A stretch of DNA of 64,000 nt from an uncultured Flavobacteriaceae bacterium (lineage in GTDB: Bacteria; Bacteroidota; Bacteroidia; Flavobacteriales; Flavobacteriaceae), in the NCBI GenBank assembly GCA_913065125.1, contig CAJYAG010000001.1, positions 1 to 64,000 on the forward strand, written 5' to 3'. The notes below the pieces were generated by a model. That model saw nothing but the letters and a program-made list of their open reading frames with translations. It did not search any database and was not told where the DNA came from. A program made the translations under genes and the position numbers. Shown here piece after piece: positions 60,366 through 64,000 of this stretch (positions are counted from its first letter, which is position 1; the number at the start of each line of letters is the position of its first letter).

Positions 60366-62573
60366 TTAACCTTTTACTTTGTTTTTAAACTTATCAAACT
60401 TCGTTTCTTCCTTTTTAGGCCAGCTATTGTTTGATGTATCTACATCTGCAGTTTCTAAATCTGGATCTACTACAATACTCTTTATTTCTTGAGTAGAAGC
60501 AAAAACTCTCATTGCTTTATTGTCATCTTTCATCCAAATTTGAGCAGGAAACGTTTTTCTTTCTTTTGTTCCGTCTGCATAAGTAAGTTCCACAATAATT
60601 GGCATTACCAAACCTCCTGGTTTTTCAAATTCTACCTGATACATATAAGCAGGAATATCTTTACCATCTTTTACATGTTTCTTTAAAATACCTGGGTTTG
60701 CATCTTCTTTTTTATCTGTAACATAAACTAATTCTCCTAAACCATCAAAATACGATTTAGCAGCTGGGTTTGATTTAATAATGTTTTTAATTCTATCACT
60801 TTGTTTATCGGTTATATATAAAGGAGTTACTTTACTAATTCCAATATCGGTTACATCTGTTGTGTAAAACCAACCTCTCCAAAACCAATCTAAATCCATT
60901 CCAGATGCATCTTCCATAGTTCTAAAGAAATCTGCTGGAGTTGGGTGTTTAAACATCCAACGTTGAGAATACGTTCTAAAAGCATGATCAAATAATTCTG
61001 GTCCCATAATTGTTTTTCTTAACATATATAAACCAGCTGCAGGTTTTGTATAAGCGTTTGGTCCAAATTGTTTTACGTAATCTCCTTGAGACATAATAGG
61101 AGAAATGTTAGATTGATCTCCTCCCATATATCTTGTGATATTTTTTGCTGGGTTTATTGCAAATAATTCTGGATCATATTTTAATGAAGCTAAAATTTCT
61201 ACAAAAGAATTTACACCTTCATCCATCCAAGTCCATTGACGTTCATCTGAGTTCACAATCATTGGAAAAAAGTTATGACCAACTTCATGTATAATAACAC
61301 CAATCATTCCTTTTTTAGTTCTGTCAGAATAGCTTCCATCAGGGTTTGGACGACCAAAGTTGAAACAAATCATTGGGTACTCCATTCCTTGTCTTTCAGA
61401 ATGAACAGAAACAGCTTTGCTATACGGATAATCAAAAGTTAATTTAGAATATTCTACTAATGTATTAGCAACTGCTCTTGTAGAATGCTCTTCCCATAAA
61501 GGATTTCCTTCTTTTGGATATAAAGAAGTAGCCATTACAGTTTTACCATTTATATTAACAGCCATAGCATCCCAAATATATTTACGAGATGTTGCAAAAG
61601 CAAAATCACGCACTCTTTTTGTTTTAAAATGCCAAGTTTTCATTTTTTTAGAACGTCCTTTCTCTGTTTTTTCAGCTTCTTTTTGAGTAACAATAATTAC
61701 TGGTTTATCAAAAGTTTTTCTAGCTTTTTCAAAACGATTACGTTGTGTTCTTGTCAACACTTCTTTTTCGTTTTGTAACTCACCAGTTGCTTCCATAATA
61801 TGATCAGCAGGAACTGTAATTTTTACATCATAATCTCCAAATTCTAGTGCAAATTCACTTCTTCCCCAGAATTGCATATTTTGCCATCCTTCTACATTGT
61901 TATATACTGCTAAACGTGGAAAAAACTGTGCAATTGTATAGTTGTTATTTCCATCAGGAAAAGTTTCTAAACCAGATCTACCACCATCTTTATTGATGTC
62001 ATTTATTTTATAATTCCATTTAATTCTAAATTTAAATGTTTTTCCTGGAGCTAAAGCAGTTGGTAAATTAATACGCATCATTGTTCTATTGATAAAATGC
62101 GATAATGGTTTACCATTACTTTCTACAATTTCGATATTAAACCCAAAACCTTTTTTTTCTTTCATGTAGGTTTGTTTAAAATTATCGGGTGTAATAAATG
62201 CTGATGCTCCACCAGAAACTACATCAGGAGATTTAGAGTCATCTGCCCTCATGTTTTGATCTAGCTGAACCCATAAATATTCTAAATGATCTTTAGAATT
62301 GTTGTGGTAAGTAATAGTTTCGTCTCCATAAATACGATTTGCATCTTCGTCTAAGCGAATGTCCATTACATAATCAACTTTTTGTTGAGTATATTCATGA
62401 CCTGGAGTTCCAGAAGCAGTATGAACTGTATTTGGCGTTGCCAGAACATCTTTCATTTGTCTAAATTTGTTCTGATCTGTGTGTCCTTTTTGAGTTTTCT
62501 TTTTAGTTTCTTGGGCAAACCCAGCTGCAACTACAAAGAAAACAGAAAATAGAAGTAATCCGATTTTTTTCAT
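60366..62573 (-). CDS. Exported M1-family metallopeptidase (copy 1)
   Basis: A 735-residue M1 zinc peptidase. A signal peptide (MKKIGLLLFSVFFVVAAGFAQ) is followed by the M1 beta domain (DEDANRIYGDETITYHNNS), the catalytic motif HEVGHNFFPMIVNSDERQWTWMDEG (HExxH-18-E), and a C-terminal beta region that ends DPDLETADVDTSNNSWPKK plus a basic tail. It has no sorting domain of the type IX system. The neighbour on the same strand is a close paralogue with which it shares a conserved block. Confidence 0.93.
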   Translation of the reverse strand: MKKIGLLLFSVFFVVAAGFAQETKKKTQKGHTDQNKFRQMKDVLATPNTVHTASGTPGHEYTQQKVDYVMDIRLDEDANRIYGDETITYHNNSKDHLEYLWVQLDQNMRADDSKSPDVVSGGASAFITPDNFKQTYMKEKKGFGFNIEIVESNGKPLSHFINRTMMRINLPTALAPGKTFKFRIKWNYKINDINKDGGRSGLETFPDGNNNYTIAQFFPRLAVYNNVEGWQNMQFWGRSEFALEFGDYDVKITVPADHIMEATGELQNEKEVLTRTQRNRFEKARKTFDKPVIIVTQKEAEKTEKGRSKKMKTWHFKTKRVRDFAFATSRKYIWDAMAVNINGKTVMATSLYPKEGNPLWEEHSTRAVANTLVEYSKLTFDYPYSKAVSVHSERQGMEYPMICFNFGRPNPDGSYSDRTKKGMIGVIIHEVGHNFFPMIVNSDERQWTWMDEGVNSFVEILASLKYDPELFAINPAKNITRYMGGDQSNISPIMSQGDYVKQFGPNAYTKPAAGLYMLRKTIMGPELFDHAFRTYSQRWMFKHPTPADFFRTMEDASGMDLDWFWRGWFYTTDVTDIGISKVTPLYITDKQSDRIKNIIKSNPAAKSYFDGLGELVYVTDKKEDANPGILKKHVKDGKDIPAYMYQVEFEKPGGLVMPIIVELTYADGTKERKTFPAQIWMKDDNKAMRVFASTQEIKSIVVDPDLETADVDTSNNSWPKKEETKFDKFKNKVKG

Positions 62574-62673
62574 TTTAAGTATTTGTTTTTAATTATAATC
62601 TTGAAAAGTAACAATTATTAGTTAAATAAAAGCTGTTTCATATCATATTTTAAAAAGCTAAACAATATTGAAT

Positions 62674-62707
62674 AAAAAAAGCGATGTAAAATCACATCGC
62701 TTTTTTT
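62674..62707 (-). terminator. Terminator between the tandem M1 genes
   Basis: A perfect 14-bp stem (A7GCGATGT at 62674-62687 with ACATCGC-T7 at 62694-62707) and a 6-base loop sits 17 bases after the stop of the upstream M1 gene. It means the two M1 genes are probably separate transcripts. Confidence 0.9.
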
Positions 62708-62724
62708 ATCTATTCTAATTAGGT

Positions 62725-64000
62725 TTATCCTTTAATTTTCTTTTTAAACTTACCAAATTTATTGTCTTGTTTCTTTGGCCAGCTATTGTTTGTCATATCA
62801 ACATCGGCAGTTTCTAAATCAGGGTCTACAGTAATATTTGTAATTTCTTTATCAGAATGTATTGCTTTTGTAACCTGATTGTCATTCAATCTCCAAATTT
62901 GAGCAGGATATGTTTTTCTTTCTTTTGTTCCGTCTTTATACGTAAACTCAACAATAATTGGCATTACCAATCCTCCTGGTTTATCATAAGTAACTTCATA
63001 AAAATATTTAGAATTTGCTCCTTGTCCTTTTTTAAAGCTTGCTCCTTCAGTGGTGTCTTCCACAAATTCCACTCGATCACCACCAGACTTTGCATAGAAT
63101 TTTTTTACACTTTTAATTCCGATGTCAGTAACATCAGTTGTGTAAAACCATCCTCTCCAAAACCAATCTAAATCGATACCAGATGCATCTTCCATAGTTC
63201 TAAAGAAATCAGCCGGAGTTGGGTGTTTAAACATCCAACGTTGAGAATAGGTTCTAAAGGCATGATCAAATAATTCGTGTCCCATAATTGTTTCACGTAA
63301 AATCCATAAGGCTGTTGCTGGCTTAGCGTAAGCATTTGCACCAAAACTATACACATTATCTCCTTTAGACATAATTGGAGCAATTCTAGACTGATCTCCG
63401 CTCATATACGGTACAATGTTTTTAGGCAAACCTCTTCCTAAAGGATAATCTTTTTCGTAATCTCTCATGGCTAACATTTGCATATAAGAATTTAAACCTT
63501 CGTCCATCCAAGTCCATTGACGCTCATCAGAATTTACAATCATTGGAAAAAAATTGTGTCCAACTTCATGAATTGTTGTTCCAAGCATTCTGTATTTTTG
63601 TCTGTCTGTATAGGTTCCGTCTGCATTTGGTCTTCCAGGATTAAATGCAATCATAGGGTATTCCATTCCCATTTGTCCATCTACAGAAATTGCTTTGTGA
63701 TATGGATAATCAAATGTATATTTAGAATATGTTTTTAAGGTTTGTGCAGCAGCTCTTGTAGAGTGATCTCCGTATAAAGAATTTGCTTCTCTAGAATAAT
63801 AAGAGTATGCCATTACAGTTCTACCGTTGATGTCAACAGCCATTCCGTCCCAAATAAACTTTCTAGAACTAGCAAATGCGTAATCTCTAACATTTTCTGC
63901 GTGAAACTTCCAAGTTTTTGTTTTCTTAGACCTTTTCTTTTCAATTTTTGTTGCTTCTTCTTGAGTATGTATTACAACTGGATCTTTAAAAGATTTTCTA
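62725..64000 (-). CDS. M1-family metallopeptidase (copy 2), 5' part outside the window
   Basis: The frame stays open to the window end, so this is a partial gene whose start lies beyond base 64000. The last visible residues upstream are RKSFKDPVVIHTQEE, with the M1 order continuing through AVDINGRTVMAYSYYSRE, the zinc motif HEVGHNFFPMIVNSDERQWTWMDEG and the end DPDLETADVDMTNNSWPKK with a basic tail. It is a clear paralogue of copy 1, with an insertion/deletion pattern of its own between residues. The ATG at 63843 is internal to the domain and should not be used as the start. Confidence 0.92.
   Translation of the reverse strand, partial: RKSFKDPVVIHTQEEATKIEKKRSKKTKTWKFHAENVRDYAFASSRKFIWDGMAVDINGRTVMAYSYYSREANSLYGDHSTRAAAQTLKTYSKYTFDYPYHKAISVDGQMGMEYPMIAFNPGRPNADGTYTDRQKYRMLGTTIHEVGHNFFPMIVNSDERQWTWMDEGLNSYMQMLAMRDYEKDYPLGRGLPKNIVPYMSGDQSRIAPIMSKGDNVYSFGANAYAKPATALWILRETIMGHELFDHAFRTYSQRWMFKHPTPADFFRTMEDASGIDLDWFWRGWFYTTDVTDIGIKSVKKFYAKSGGDRVEFVEDTTEGASFKKGQGANSKYFYEVTYDKPGGLVMPIIVEFTYKDGTKERKTYPAQIWRLNDNQVTKAIHSDKEITNITVDPDLETADVDMTNNSWPKKQDNKFGKFKKKIKG

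Noticed and set aside
63843..64000. Treating the ATG at 63843 as the start of the second M1 gene
   Set aside because: The frame is open to the window end and its translation matches the M1 domain of the upstream paralogue, so the gene is truncated by the window, not short.
1..64000. Phage, insertion sequence, integrase, tRNA or defence-system genes
   Set aside because: None was seen; composition and gene content look like ordinary chromosome throughout.

Overview
The window reads as chromosomal DNA of a Flavobacteriaceae bacterium (phylum Bacteroidota). It is strongly A+T rich. It carries a type IX secretion gene (porQ), a subtilase with a C-terminal sorting domain, the gliding lipoprotein GldI, a TonB-dependent receptor with a carboxypeptidase-like N-terminal plug extension, and promoters of the Bacteroidota type (TTG, about 19-20 bases, then TAnnTTTG). 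Genus cannot be settled from this window. No phage, insertion sequence, CRISPR array, tRNA or plasmid gene was seen. Coding density is high and no gene-free stretch exceeds about 300 bases.

Layout. 1-1.9 kb: the end of a 5S rRNA, then porQ and cmk. 1.9-9.9 kb: queE, small surface proteins, folD, a membrane glycosyltransferase-like protein and ffh. 10-14.3 kb: a secreted protein of nine 34-residue IKSDHY repeats, a LytS-type histidine kinase, a second kinase-like protein that has lost its catalytic residues, and a LytTR response regulator. 14.3-24.7 kb: msrB, an M48 lipoprotein protease, an MFS carrier, a P1 peptidase, then a TonB receptor with a His/Cys-rich partner, a TerC-like protein and purB. 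24.7-35 kb: mnmA, a secreted subtilase, a flavoprotein, a lytic transglycosylase, mtaB and a geranylgeranyl-reductase-like protein. 35-43.6 kb: two tandem rhomboids, mutL, ribH, recF, a DUF721 (DciA-like) gene and ndk. 43.6-50.7 kb: an operon of nrnA, gldI, two more prolyl isomerase lipoproteins and a PAP2 phosphatase, then an LtaS-like sulfatase. 50.8-52.2 kb: a DUF3307/SatD pair under a clear promoter with duplicated palindromic sites. 52.3-64 kb: a 5'-nucleotidase, meaB, a sigma/anti-sigma/adhesin-like operon, cysS, yidD, lgt and two tandem M1 peptidases, the second cut by the window end.

Common themes are the cell envelope (sorting, lipoprotein acylation by Lgt, folding of surface lipoproteins by GldI and its neighbours, rhomboid, M48, M1 and S8 proteases) and core information processing. 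The least explained parts are the SatD/DUF3307 pair with its operators, and the repeat protein next to the kinase/pseudokinase/regulator trio. Short interspersed imperfect palindromes of a TGTCATTTCGAGCG type sit in several intergenic gaps.
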